A program made the position numbers and the translations under genes. The notes beneath the pieces were generated by a model. It saw only the letters and a program-made list of their open reading frames with translations. It had not been told where the DNA came from and ran no database searches. Below are positions 16,174 to 23,189 of a stretch of DNA of 32,228 nt, piece by piece (position 1 is the stretch's first letter; each line of letters opens with the position of its first letter). Source of the stretch: Candidatus Firestoneibacteriota bacterium (GTDB lineage: Bacteria > Oederibacteriota > D2-FULL-39-29). The DNA lies in contig CAITEH010000002.1 of the NCBI GenBank assembly GCA_903891415.1, forward strand, positions 1-32,228. Reading direction: 5' to 3'.

Positions 16174-18486
16174 TCAGATCCTTACTATCACTTCATGGGT
16201 TTTACCGTCTTTTACAAACGGAATTAAATTCCCCTGCAGGTACGTTCCGTCCATGGTCATGCCTTTAACGCTCTTTCCGTCCGCAACCTTTACCACGCAA
16301 ATATTGTACAAGTTGCCTCTGAACGGCTTTTTCACACTGAAGGCTTTCCAGTCTGAAGGTATTGCGGGCTGTATCCTGAGCCCGTCAAAATCACTCTTAA
16401 TACCCAAGAGCCCTTCCACTACATTTACCATGGTCCAGGACGCCGTACCGGTCCGCCAGGCCCCCTCTCTTATTGTTTCTTCTTTTCTATGTATGGCATC
16501 CGGGCCGATATACATACTGCAAAGCGCGTAAGGTTCCAGCTTATTATCGTGGGGCAAAACTCTCTTCATATTCCTGTAAGCAGAATCCCCGTCCCCCAGC
16601 GCAATATCCGCGAACATATTAAAAGCGGAAGCGTGGCTGTAGTTGTTGCCGTTGGTAAAAAACCCGGGGCTGGAACAGGTCAGCTGGCCTATCTCAGGAT
16701 CGTATTCGGTATATTGCGGCCAGTTATGCCTGGGGCCGACGGCGCTATCCAGCATCTTGTGTGTTGTAGCCATAAGTTTTTTGGCAGCTTCACCTTCCAC
16801 CACTTTTGCTATGATAGCCCAGGACTGAGGATTCAGGTAGATCTTGCCTTCCTTATTCTTATTTGAGCCAAAAGGTTTACCGCTGTCGGTATAACCGTAT
16901 CTGAACCATTTACCGTCCCATGCGTTCTTTAAAATATTCTTTTTCAATTTTTCATAGTTCCTGCGCATTTCCAGGGCATCTTTTTTCCTGCCGGTACGGG
17001 TAGCAAGTTCTTCCATGGTGAGAAGAGAGTAGCAGGTCAAACAGGAAAGGAAAACACTTTCGCCCCTGCCTTTTACGCCTGCCATATTAATAAGGTCACA
17101 CCAGTCACCGTCATGTATCTTTATCAATCCATGCGGCCCCGGGTCCTTATATAAGAACCTTACTGCTTTCAGATTGTGCTCATAGACCGTACCCGAACCG
17201 CCGTTCTTATAGGGGATCTTCTTGTTAAGCAGGCTCATATCACCGGTTTCTTTGAGCATAGCCGCAGTAGTAAAGCTCATCCAGACCGGGCTGTCGGCAT
17301 ACCACTTGCCGCCTTCCGCAAGGTCGCTGTTGGGCACTTTAAAGGCTCTGGGACAATAACCATTATTGCTCTGGTACTTTAACGCTTCCAGCACCTTTTC
17401 TTTCTGGAACTCCCGGTCAAAAACACCGATACCCAGCGAGTCCTGGAGTGTATCCCTGAAACCTTTAAAATATATCCTGGCCCACTGCCCGTTAAAATAC
17501 AACTGGTGCTTAAGCCAGGTATTGACAAACCTGTTTAGTTCTTTATCCGGAGTGTTTATTTCCAGCCCGCCAAGCCTGGACCAGTTCTTTTTCTGGAGGA
17601 GCTTGAACTGTTTATCGATAAAGCCTTTCCTGGACAGAAATTTTCTTGCAAGCCTGCCGGCTTCTTTGGGCTCGCCGACAACACCCAGAGCCAGGTTGAA
17701 TTTTTTTTCCTCGCCGGCTTTTAAGATAATATTTTTCTGCAGGACACCTATAAGGTTTTCCGCCACCGCGTTGGTATTGCGGCATTTGCCTTCCACCACA
17801 ACCGCAGGTTTTGCATAAGACCGGTATTTACCAAGAAACTCCATTTCACTGCAGTCAAAACCGTCTATCTTAAAGTCATGGCACATAAAACCCTTATATT
17901 TCAGGCCTTGTATGGCAAATACATAGTTTCGCGCATAGACTCCTTTTATGGCTTTTTCATAGAAAGCATCCAGGGAAGCGATATAGCCAAAATATGGGGT
18001 ATTTCCATCTACGGTGAGCGGATTCACAAAAAATATCGACAGGTTCCTTTTTTTGCCCGATTCATTCTTTATGCCATAGCTCCAGAGCTCAAGCGGATCG
18101 TCCGTAACCGGAGCAAATACCCTGAAAGTGTTATAGAGTCCGTTTGTTTTATTTTCTATTATGCTGTAACCCATGCCGTGCCTGCAGATATATTTCTGAT
18201 AAGGCGCCTGGATCGGATCCCAGTTAACCGTAAAAAATTTACCTGTATCGTTATCTCTCACATAGATAAGCCGGCCCGGCGCAAGCACATCCTGCTTTCC
18301 GAAGAGATTCGTTGAAGCACCTTTATCCGTCTGGTAGAGGCCGCTCCCCCAAAGGTTCTGGGCAACCCAGCCAACATAGTATTTGTTCCAGATCAAATTC
18401 ATCCAATCCCTGGGCGTGACCGGGTCCGTTATGATATACTCCCTGCTGTCCGCTGAAAAATGCCCGTACCTGTTTTCTTCGTTCAT
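16174..18486 (-). CDS. GH94-like glycoside phosphorylase (cellobiose phosphorylase family)
   Basis: 770 residues with the order of motifs found in GH94 (former glycosyltransferase family 36). An N-terminal beta-sandwich contains APGRLIYVRD, TVNWDPI and RHGMGYSI (residues ~68-110). A central (alpha/alpha)6 barrel carries GFRDTLQD (342-349), HDGDWCD (458-464), SPGFFTNGNNYSHA and YIGPD. A C-terminal part carries WRTGTASW and GLRIQPAIP. These enzymes split beta-glucosidic or related bonds with phosphate, giving sugar-1-phosphate. The catalytic segment is usually GDWND; here Cys463 replaces Asn, which could reflect different specificity. No signal peptide: cytoplasmic, acting on imported oligosaccharide. 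AAAGGGAG precedes the ATG, and a promoter lies at 18527-18556. The substrate cannot be read from sequence. Confidence 0.85.
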   Translation of the reverse strand: MNEENRYGHFSADSREYIITDPVTPRDWMNLIWNKYYVGWVAQNLWGSGLYQTDKGASTNLFGKQDVLAPGRLIYVRDNDTGKFFTVNWDPIQAPYQKYICRHGMGYSIIENKTNGLYNTFRVFAPVTDDPLELWSYGIKNESGKKRNLSIFFVNPLTVDGNTPYFGYIASLDAFYEKAIKGVYARNYVFAIQGLKYKGFMCHDFKIDGFDCSEMEFLGKYRSYAKPAVVVEGKCRNTNAVAENLIGVLQKNIILKAGEEKKFNLALGVVGEPKEAGRLARKFLSRKGFIDKQFKLLQKKNWSRLGGLEINTPDKELNRFVNTWLKHQLYFNGQWARIYFKGFRDTLQDSLGIGVFDREFQKEKVLEALKYQSNNGYCPRAFKVPNSDLAEGGKWYADSPVWMSFTTAAMLKETGDMSLLNKKIPYKNGGSGTVYEHNLKAVRFLYKDPGPHGLIKIHDGDWCDLINMAGVKGRGESVFLSCLTCYSLLTMEELATRTGRKKDALEMRRNYEKLKKNILKNAWDGKWFRYGYTDSGKPFGSNKNKEGKIYLNPQSWAIIAKVVEGEAAKKLMATTHKMLDSAVGPRHNWPQYTEYDPEIGQLTCSSPGFFTNGNNYSHASAFNMFADIALGDGDSAYRNMKRVLPHDNKLEPYALCSMYIGPDAIHRKEETIREGAWRTGTASWTMVNVVEGLLGIKSDFDGLRIQPAIPSDWKAFSVKKPFRGNLYNICVVKVADGKSVKGMTMDGTYLQGNLIPFVKDGKTHEVIVRI

Positions 18487-18526
18487 CTTTTTCTCCCTTT
18501 GAAAATAATTGATTTTTTTACGTTAT

Positions 18527-18556
18527 ATTATAACCCAGTTACTCTTACTAAAACAA
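18527..18556 (-). promoter_or_regulatory. sigma70-type promoter for the GH94-like gene
   Basis: A perfect TATAAT (18532-18527) is preceded at 18 bases by TTGTTT (18556-18551). The -10 sits inside the 13-base palindrome GTTATATTATAAC at 18522-18534. The leader to the ATG at 18486 is about 35 bases. Confidence 0.58.
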
Positions 18557-18615
18557 TATGGAAAAAGTCTTATTTATTAACGTTTTTTTACAGGAACCCG
18601 TGCTAAACAGAACTC

Positions 18616-20766
18616 TCATTTTACCCGCTCAAATTGCAGCTCCGTATCTATTTCCCAGTTCTTGCCGAAATACCCCGAGATAACTGTTTCGTCGGATGTT
18701 ATTTGGTAATCAGGAAATCTTATGCTCTCCGGCGCCTTCATATTTCCGGGGACAGTGTTTAAATTCAGAACTACATATTTCCCGGGATTTAATGGATTTG
18801 GATAGACATATCTGGCAAACGCATTACCGCCTTTTATTACTTTATCACCAAAGAACAGTTCACCCCCGCTCATCTTGACCGGTAAGCGGTCATTTATTTT
18901 TGCTGTTATCAGATTTGAATCAGGATTCCCGAACAAGATCAGGTTATAGTTTTCGATCTGTTCCCGCCCTATTTCTGCATCAGCAAACACAAAATAGTCG
19001 CCGTCATATCTGGCTTTGACCGTTTTTTGCATTTCTAAAGCGGCCGTCCTGTTCGCATTTACAGTTTTTTCATTCCCGGCGGTGCCGTAAACAATAATAA
19101 ACCCATTGCTAAAGGCATCTTCAAAAGGGCCGCACAGGCCTTTCTTTTTTATGAGTCCCGGGGCTTCTGCCTCCAAAACCTGGTTCCAACTGTCATTTAG
19201 TTCCTTAAATCTTATAACTTTTGACTCCGGTAACACCTTCTCAATAACGCTTGTTCCGTTTATGCGGACTTTTATTTCTTTTTTCATGTCCACAAGCGCT
19301 TCTGAAACTGTTATCTTAAAATCTTCCACGTTTGATAATTCAAGGTCTATTGTATTCCCTTCCACCACGGCTTTTACTCTCGCAAATTGGCCTATTTTTT
19401 GGAACCCGCAAAGCTCAAACCAGAACGAGCTGTTATAATTCAAGGTATTGGTCGTAAAGACCAGTGTTTTCGGCCAGTTTTCTTTCTTGTATTTAAGAAA
19501 GAATTCAGCAATTTCACCTCCGAGTTCTTTAGGAAAGCCCATGTGCCCGACCTTGGGATAAAGTTTAATTTGAGAGTCATAACCCAGGGCCTGCATTTTT
19601 TCATGCATAATAATTGATTCTTTATAATTGATCGTGGTATCAGCTTTACCATGCACGAACATTGAAGGCAAATGCATCCCGTTTTCAAGCCAGAGAACAG
19701 GCGCGTGTGTTTCGTAAAGCTGATTTTCTATTTCCTCCGTCTTATTTTTCCTCCAGCTGCCGGAGTAACCGGACATATACGCGCCGCCGGCAAACAGCCC
19801 GGGATAATGCATCCCGAGCATGACCGCCCCCTTGGCGCCCATAGAATGGCCTTTAATATAGATCCTGTTCTCATCTATGGAATAATTTTTAGACACATCT
19901 TTTATTACTTCTAAAACATCTTTTTCCCCGAGCCCCTCATAAGAACTGTTTCCCCTGCCGTAAGGCGAGACCTGAATAAATTTTTCCAGGACGCCCGTTC
20001 TTAGGCCGGGTTTTTTATGGCCGTAGTATAAAGCCCAGTCCATCCATTTATCTTTAGTAACTCCCGGCGCGCTGCCGTGCAAATATACAATTAAGGGATA
20101 CTTTTCTACACCGCCATAATCGGCAGGGACGTCAATATGGTAGGGCTGGCAGATCCCGTCATCTTCGGAACGGTATGCCCTGACAAAAGAACCGGTTTTT
20201 CTGAAAAAGTAATCTCCGTCCCTTTCCAGCTCGGCGGCAATTTCTTCGGCTTCGCAGGCCCTGGCCATGAAATGGTTGGCCCCCTGTTCAGTTCTGGCAG
20301 CTTCATCCCAGAATTTATCCAAATTCTCCAGCCTGACATAAGCATTGGGTACGACCGGTTTAGACAACAGATCTTTTGTTATTTCCATATTTTCTACGCG
20401 GCCCAAAACCTCTTTTAGCTTTTTTTCACGCGCGGGATAAACATAGAAATACTCCTCTTTTTTCAGGCCGCTGCCCGAGGACAGCTCTATTTTGTATTCC
20501 CCTTTTTTCGCGTCTCTGGTATTCCAGCTGATACTGTCAGCCAGGTTCGGCGTGTATTCAGCGAGGACGTCTGCCCCAAAGACTATTTTGCAGGTTATTT
20601 TTTCTTTGAGCAGTTCAGCCGGGCAAGCGAAGGCAATTTTCACATCTTCATTATTCTCAAAAAGATATTTTCCGGGTTTGAGCTCCAGCTTTTCAAATAA
20701 ATCTTTAGGGTCCCCGTATATTCCTGCCGTGAATAGAACCAAAAGCAACAAAATAAGATGTTTCAC
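18616..20766 (-). CDS. large secreted alpha/beta hydrolase (esterase)
   Basis: 716 residues. A hydrophobic signal peptide (cleavage near GIYG/DP, residue ~18) is followed by a beta-sandwich domain (~20-115), a helical stretch, and an esterase domain (~200-430). The triad is readable: Ser308 in GHSMG, Asp376 in HGKAD and His408 in KVGHMG, with YLHGSAPG as oxyanion loop. This is the arrangement of PHB-depolymerase/feruloyl-esterase-like enzymes. The last ~280 residues are beta-rich and of unknown function. It is probably a periplasmic or extracellular deacetylase or feruloyl-type esterase of a decorated polysaccharide, which is inference. The start is GTG at 20766 with only a G-rich Shine-Dalgarno (GGGGGCGG); the ATG ten bases upstream is out of frame. 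The cupin gene ends 17 bases upstream. Confidence 0.8.
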   Translation of the reverse strand: MKHLILLLLVLFTAGIYGDPKDLFEKLELKPGKYLFENNEDVKIAFACPAELLKEKITCKIVFGADVLAEYTPNLADSISWNTRDAKKGEYKIELSSGSGLKKEEYFYVYPAREKKLKEVLGRVENMEITKDLLSKPVVPNAYVRLENLDKFWDEAARTEQGANHFMARACEAEEIAAELERDGDYFFRKTGSFVRAYRSEDDGICQPYHIDVPADYGGVEKYPLIVYLHGSAPGVTKDKWMDWALYYGHKKPGLRTGVLEKFIQVSPYGRGNSSYEGLGEKDVLEVIKDVSKNYSIDENRIYIKGHSMGAKGAVMLGMHYPGLFAGGAYMSGYSGSWRKNKTEEIENQLYETHAPVLWLENGMHLPSMFVHGKADTTINYKESIIMHEKMQALGYDSQIKLYPKVGHMGFPKELGGEIAEFFLKYKKENWPKTLVFTTNTLNYNSSFWFELCGFQKIGQFARVKAVVEGNTIDLELSNVEDFKITVSEALVDMKKEIKVRINGTSVIEKVLPESKVIRFKELNDSWNQVLEAEAPGLIKKKGLCGPFEDAFSNGFIIVYGTAGNEKTVNANRTAALEMQKTVKARYDGDYFVFADAEIGREQIENYNLILFGNPDSNLITAKINDRLPVKMSGGELFFGDKVIKGGNAFARYVYPNPLNPGKYVVLNLNTVPGNMKAPESIRFPDYQITSDETVISGYFGKNWEIDTELQFERVK

Positions 20767-20783
20767 ACCGCCCCCATTTATTG

Positions 20784-21221
20784 TTATTTTTCGGTCAAAA
20801 TAGGTGTCAGAGGTTTCTTAAAATAAATTGTTTTTGAAGTTACCCCGCTGTTTTCCGCGATCTTAACTTCGGCTTCTTCCGAAAGGGCAACTACATCATG
20901 CCAGACACCTTCGTGCAATACTATGGGCTTATCCAGGACAAATATTTCCAGAGCTTGCGGAGCTTTTAACGGAGCAACTATCAAAAGACAAACTCCCTTT
21001 ACCGGCTCAAAGGATTCCTTTGAAGTAGGGTGCTGTTGAATGCTTTTTGAAGATCTGTTCCTGACGACAAGATACGCCAGCAGCCAGCCTTCCGAACTGG
21101 AACCGGTCAGAACTTCATACTGGGTTTTACTGTTTGAACTATGCGTTTTTTTAGTGCCTTCAAGGATTAACCCGTATTTCTTAAAATTACTTTTCGTAGG
21201 ATACTTGATCCTGATATTCAT
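20784..21221 (-). CDS. AllA-like cupin protein (ureidoglycolate lyase family)
   Basis: 145 residues. Q-Q-H-P-T-S-K-E-S-F-E-P-V-K-G followed by VCLLIVAP, and later L-H-E-G-V-W-H-D-V-V-A-L, match the layout of the ureidoglycolate lyase family (PF04115), where ERHP.S.QAF.P.. and ..GtWHhp... are hallmark segments. True AllA releases glyoxylate and urea from ureidoglycolate. Here no other allantoin gene is present and the neighbours are two exported esterases, so a different small-molecule lyase or sugar-acid role is more likely. No signal peptide; cytoplasmic. AAAAAGGAG is well placed before the ATG. It lies in a run with the genes on both sides (66- and 17-base gaps). Confidence 0.66.
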   Translation of the reverse strand: MNIRIKYPTKSNFKKYGLILEGTKKTHSSNSKTQYEVLTGSSSEGWLLAYLVVRNRSSKSIQQHPTSKESFEPVKGVCLLIVAPLKAPQALEIFVLDKPIVLHEGVWHDVVALSEEAEVKIAENSGVTSKTIYFKKPLTPILTEK

Positions 21222-21287
21222 TTTCTTTCTCTCCTTTTTAGTCCGGGGTTATGTTCCGCCCTGCCTGTTTAGACAGCAAGCCGTATT

Positions 21288-22139
21288 TTACCTGGTAAAT
21301 TTCTCAAGAAACTCACAGCCTTCTTCAATATCTATATAATGCCCCTTCTCCGCCAGGATAAATTTGGCTGTTTTGGACCCTGCGGCAACAAGTTTATTAT
21401 AGGCATCCTCTCCGTGATGATACGGCACCAGATTATCTGTTTTTCCGGAAATAATGAGAAGATTCACATCTTTTGCGCCTTCTATGAACGTCAACGGTGA
21501 CCTTTCCGCGCATACTTTTTCCGGATTTCCGCCCTTGGACGGATCCCCCCCGCACACGGATTTTATGTTCTGCCGTACACCGTTTGAAAAGCCTTTTGTC
21601 CGGTTAGCGGCTTTTCCTGTATCGGTGGCAGGATCCATTTCTTCATACCATTTTTTCAGATCAGAGATAGGTACAAAAGAAACGACCGCGGCCCAGAGCT
21701 CCGGGCGTTTTGCCGCCATAACAAGAGCCATATGCCCGCCTCCGGAACCACCGCAAAGATAGATCTTCTTTTTATCAATTTTATAATGCCCGCACATATA
21801 ATTTACGGCGTCCGCAATATCCTGTATGGCAAGATCAGAACCGCAGGCGGTTTTATTGGTATTGCCCCCGCGGTAGTCAACACAGATTGAGATCCAGCCT
21901 CTTTTCCCGGCAGGTTCAATTACTTTATCAGCTTTCTCCTTATAATTACCTCCCCAGGAATGCAGCTGGACCAGCAGCGGAGTTTCCATATCTGATTTAT
22001 AACTTTTGGGAAAAGAAACCTCGCATCTTTGAATTACCCCGTCAAGCGAAGACTTTACCTGGAGTTCCTCGCAAAAAACAATCCCCGTAGAAGCAAACAA
22101 AAAACTGAGCAGGCAAACCAGCATAGTACACTTTCTCAT
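21288..22139 (-). CDS. secreted alpha/beta hydrolase (acetyl xylan esterase/prolyl-oligopeptidase-like)
   Basis: 283 residues from the ATG at 22139. The frame extends to a TTG at 22202, but that region is part of the intergenic repeat, while GGGGGAG lies just before this ATG and the protein then begins with a proper signal peptide (cleavage near VFC/EE). The hydrolase core has LLVQLHSWGGN as oxyanion loop, the nucleophile in C-G-G-S-G-G-G-H (Ser132), acid Asp235 in GKTDNLVP and His267 in KGHYID. It resembles exported esterases of the dienelactone-hydrolase/prolyl-oligopeptidase type that deacetylate polysaccharides. Several Cys residues in the mature part may form disulfides in the periplasm. 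It heads a run of three genes that ends with a second exported esterase. Confidence 0.8.
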   Translation of the reverse strand: MRKCTMLVCLLSFLFASTGIVFCEELQVKSSLDGVIQRCEVSFPKSYKSDMETPLLVQLHSWGGNYKEKADKVIEPAGKRGWISICVDYRGGNTNKTACGSDLAIQDIADAVNYMCGHYKIDKKKIYLCGGSGGGHMALVMAAKRPELWAAVVSFVPISDLKKWYEEMDPATDTGKAANRTKGFSNGVRQNIKSVCGGDPSKGGNPEKVCAERSPLTFIEGAKDVNLLIISGKTDNLVPYHHGEDAYNKLVAAGSKTAKFILAEKGHYIDIEEGCEFLEKFTR

Positions 22140-22152
22140 GACTCCCCCTTTT

Positions 22153-22167
22153 CGGCCTGACCGGCCG
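22153..22167. other. short GC-rich hairpin just upstream of the esterase Shine-Dalgarno
   Basis: CGGCC-TGACC-GGCCG forms a 5-bp stem. On the minus strand it is followed by AAAA and then GGGGGAG, so it is not an intrinsic terminator. It could shape the leader RNA; function unknown. Confidence 0.3.
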
Positions 22168-22173
22168 CGCATA

Positions 22174-22296
22174 GAACTCTCCGGGCTTACAGGCTGTGCC
22201 AAAAACTTTGAATTATTTTAAGGTAACACAATATGCTGTAGTTGCTCGATTTATCGAGCCTGTCAATTGCGCCTGATAAATCAGGCAACTACATTT
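22174..22296. repeat. palindromic intergenic repeat, copy 1
   Basis: Terminal arms TGTAGTTGC (22237-22245) and GCAACTACA (22285-22293) enclose two nested hairpins: CTCGAT-TT-ATCGAG (22245-22258) and GCCTGAT-AA-ATCAGGC (22271-22286). The segment 22265-22296 recurs with one mismatch at 27388-27419. The left flank CTCTCCGGGCTTAC...GCTGTGCCAAAAA is also shared, imperfectly, with copy 2. Such a structure resembles a REP/MITE-type element with no coding capacity. Confidence 0.7.
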
Positions 22297-22335
22297 TGGC
22301 AAAGCCTCTTACACCCGGGTTTTTTTGGCCTGTAG

Positions 22336-23160
22336 TCATAAAGACCAGATCTTATCTTTCAACCAGGGTTTCTCTTTCATTAATTTTTCCATCTGTTTCT
22401 GATAGGCCCTAAAAGCCTGCGGGAACTTCTTCATTTTTTTCGCGGTGAGTTTCATTACCGCGATCCCTTGGTCCGCGTCGCTCAATTTCAGCCCTTTCCG
22501 CAAACCCGTGTGCTGGTAGTCAGCCTTAAATATCCAGGGAACCATCCCGCTGCCTCCGAATTTTTTCAGCTCTCCGATCACCTTAAAAGGGAATTCCTGC
22601 GGCAAATTGACTTTAGTGCCCGGCTCGTAGGCCCCGTGATGCCCGATTACTTTAAGCGAAGATAAAACCAGTATATCTTCCCCCCTGCCATAGCCCAGTT
22701 TTTTTTCCATAAGCTCTTCCTGCATAATATCTGACATCAGGCCGGCAACCACTTCTTCAGTTTCATTAAAAATAGAGCGGATCACCACCGTAAACAGGGC
22801 GCTTAGCGGCCCGTGGGTACCGTATAATATGACCCGCTTAAACCCGTTTTTTAGAAGAGCTTTTACCACTGCCTTAATGTACTCCTGGGATATTTCAGGC
22901 ATGATATTAACAGTGCCCGGCCAGGGGCCGGAAGCGCCGGGATAGACATAGTATATCGGCGGGGCAACCAGGCATTTCCATTCTTTTGCCAGTATTATTG
23001 AAGAAGCCCAGGCATGAATAGTATCACAACCCAGAGGAATATTGGGCCCGTGCATCTCAACACAGCCGACCGGAAGTATTATCAGGTCGTTTTTTTTCTG
23101 GTATTTTTGGACAGCTTTTGAGCCAAGCAAATCCATTCTTACTTTTTCATATTCATTCAT
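22336..23160 (-). CDS. creatininase-family amidohydrolase
   Basis: 274 residues of the creatininase family (PF02633). L-P-V-G-C-V-E-M-H-G-P-N-I-P-L-G-C-D contains Glu35, His37 and Asp46, with the same spacing as Glu34/His36/Asp45 in creatininase. P-G-A-S-G-P-W-P-G-T corresponds to the family's G.S.EH..FPGT segment but lacks the usual His. YGTHGPLS (His116) replaces NGHGGN. The family also includes amidases and cofactor-processing hydrolases, so creatinine itself is not implied. Metal-dependent, cytoplasmic (no signal peptide). It follows the heparinase-like lyase gene (29-base gap) with AAGGAAG before the ATG. In a polysaccharide locus an amide or lactone product of the glycan is a possible substrate. 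Confidence 0.8.
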   Translation of the reverse strand: MNEYEKVRMDLLGSKAVQKYQKKNDLIILPVGCVEMHGPNIPLGCDTIHAWASSIILAKEWKCLVAPPIYYVYPGASGPWPGTVNIMPEISQEYIKAVVKALLKNGFKRVILYGTHGPLSALFTVVIRSIFNETEEVVAGLMSDIMQEELMEKKLGYGRGEDILVLSSLKVIGHHGAYEPGTKVNLPQEFPFKVIGELKKFGGSGMVPWIFKADYQHTGLRKGLKLSDADQGIAVMKLTAKKMKKFPQAFRAYQKQMEKLMKEKPWLKDKIWSL

Positions 23161-23189
23161 AGAGCTTCCTTTTTATATTTCACCCGGAC

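Noticed and set aside
21222-21287. Terminator between the esterase and cupin genes
   Set aside because: Only a 4-bp imperfect stem and no T tract on the minus strand.
22140-22202. N-terminal extension of the exported esterase from TTG 22202
   Set aside because: It would read through the repeat flank, lacks a Shine-Dalgarno and would bury the signal peptide.
22245-22270. Promoter using the TTGACA inside repeat copy 1
   Set aside because: No -10 box at a proper distance; the hexamer is part of the palindromic repeat.
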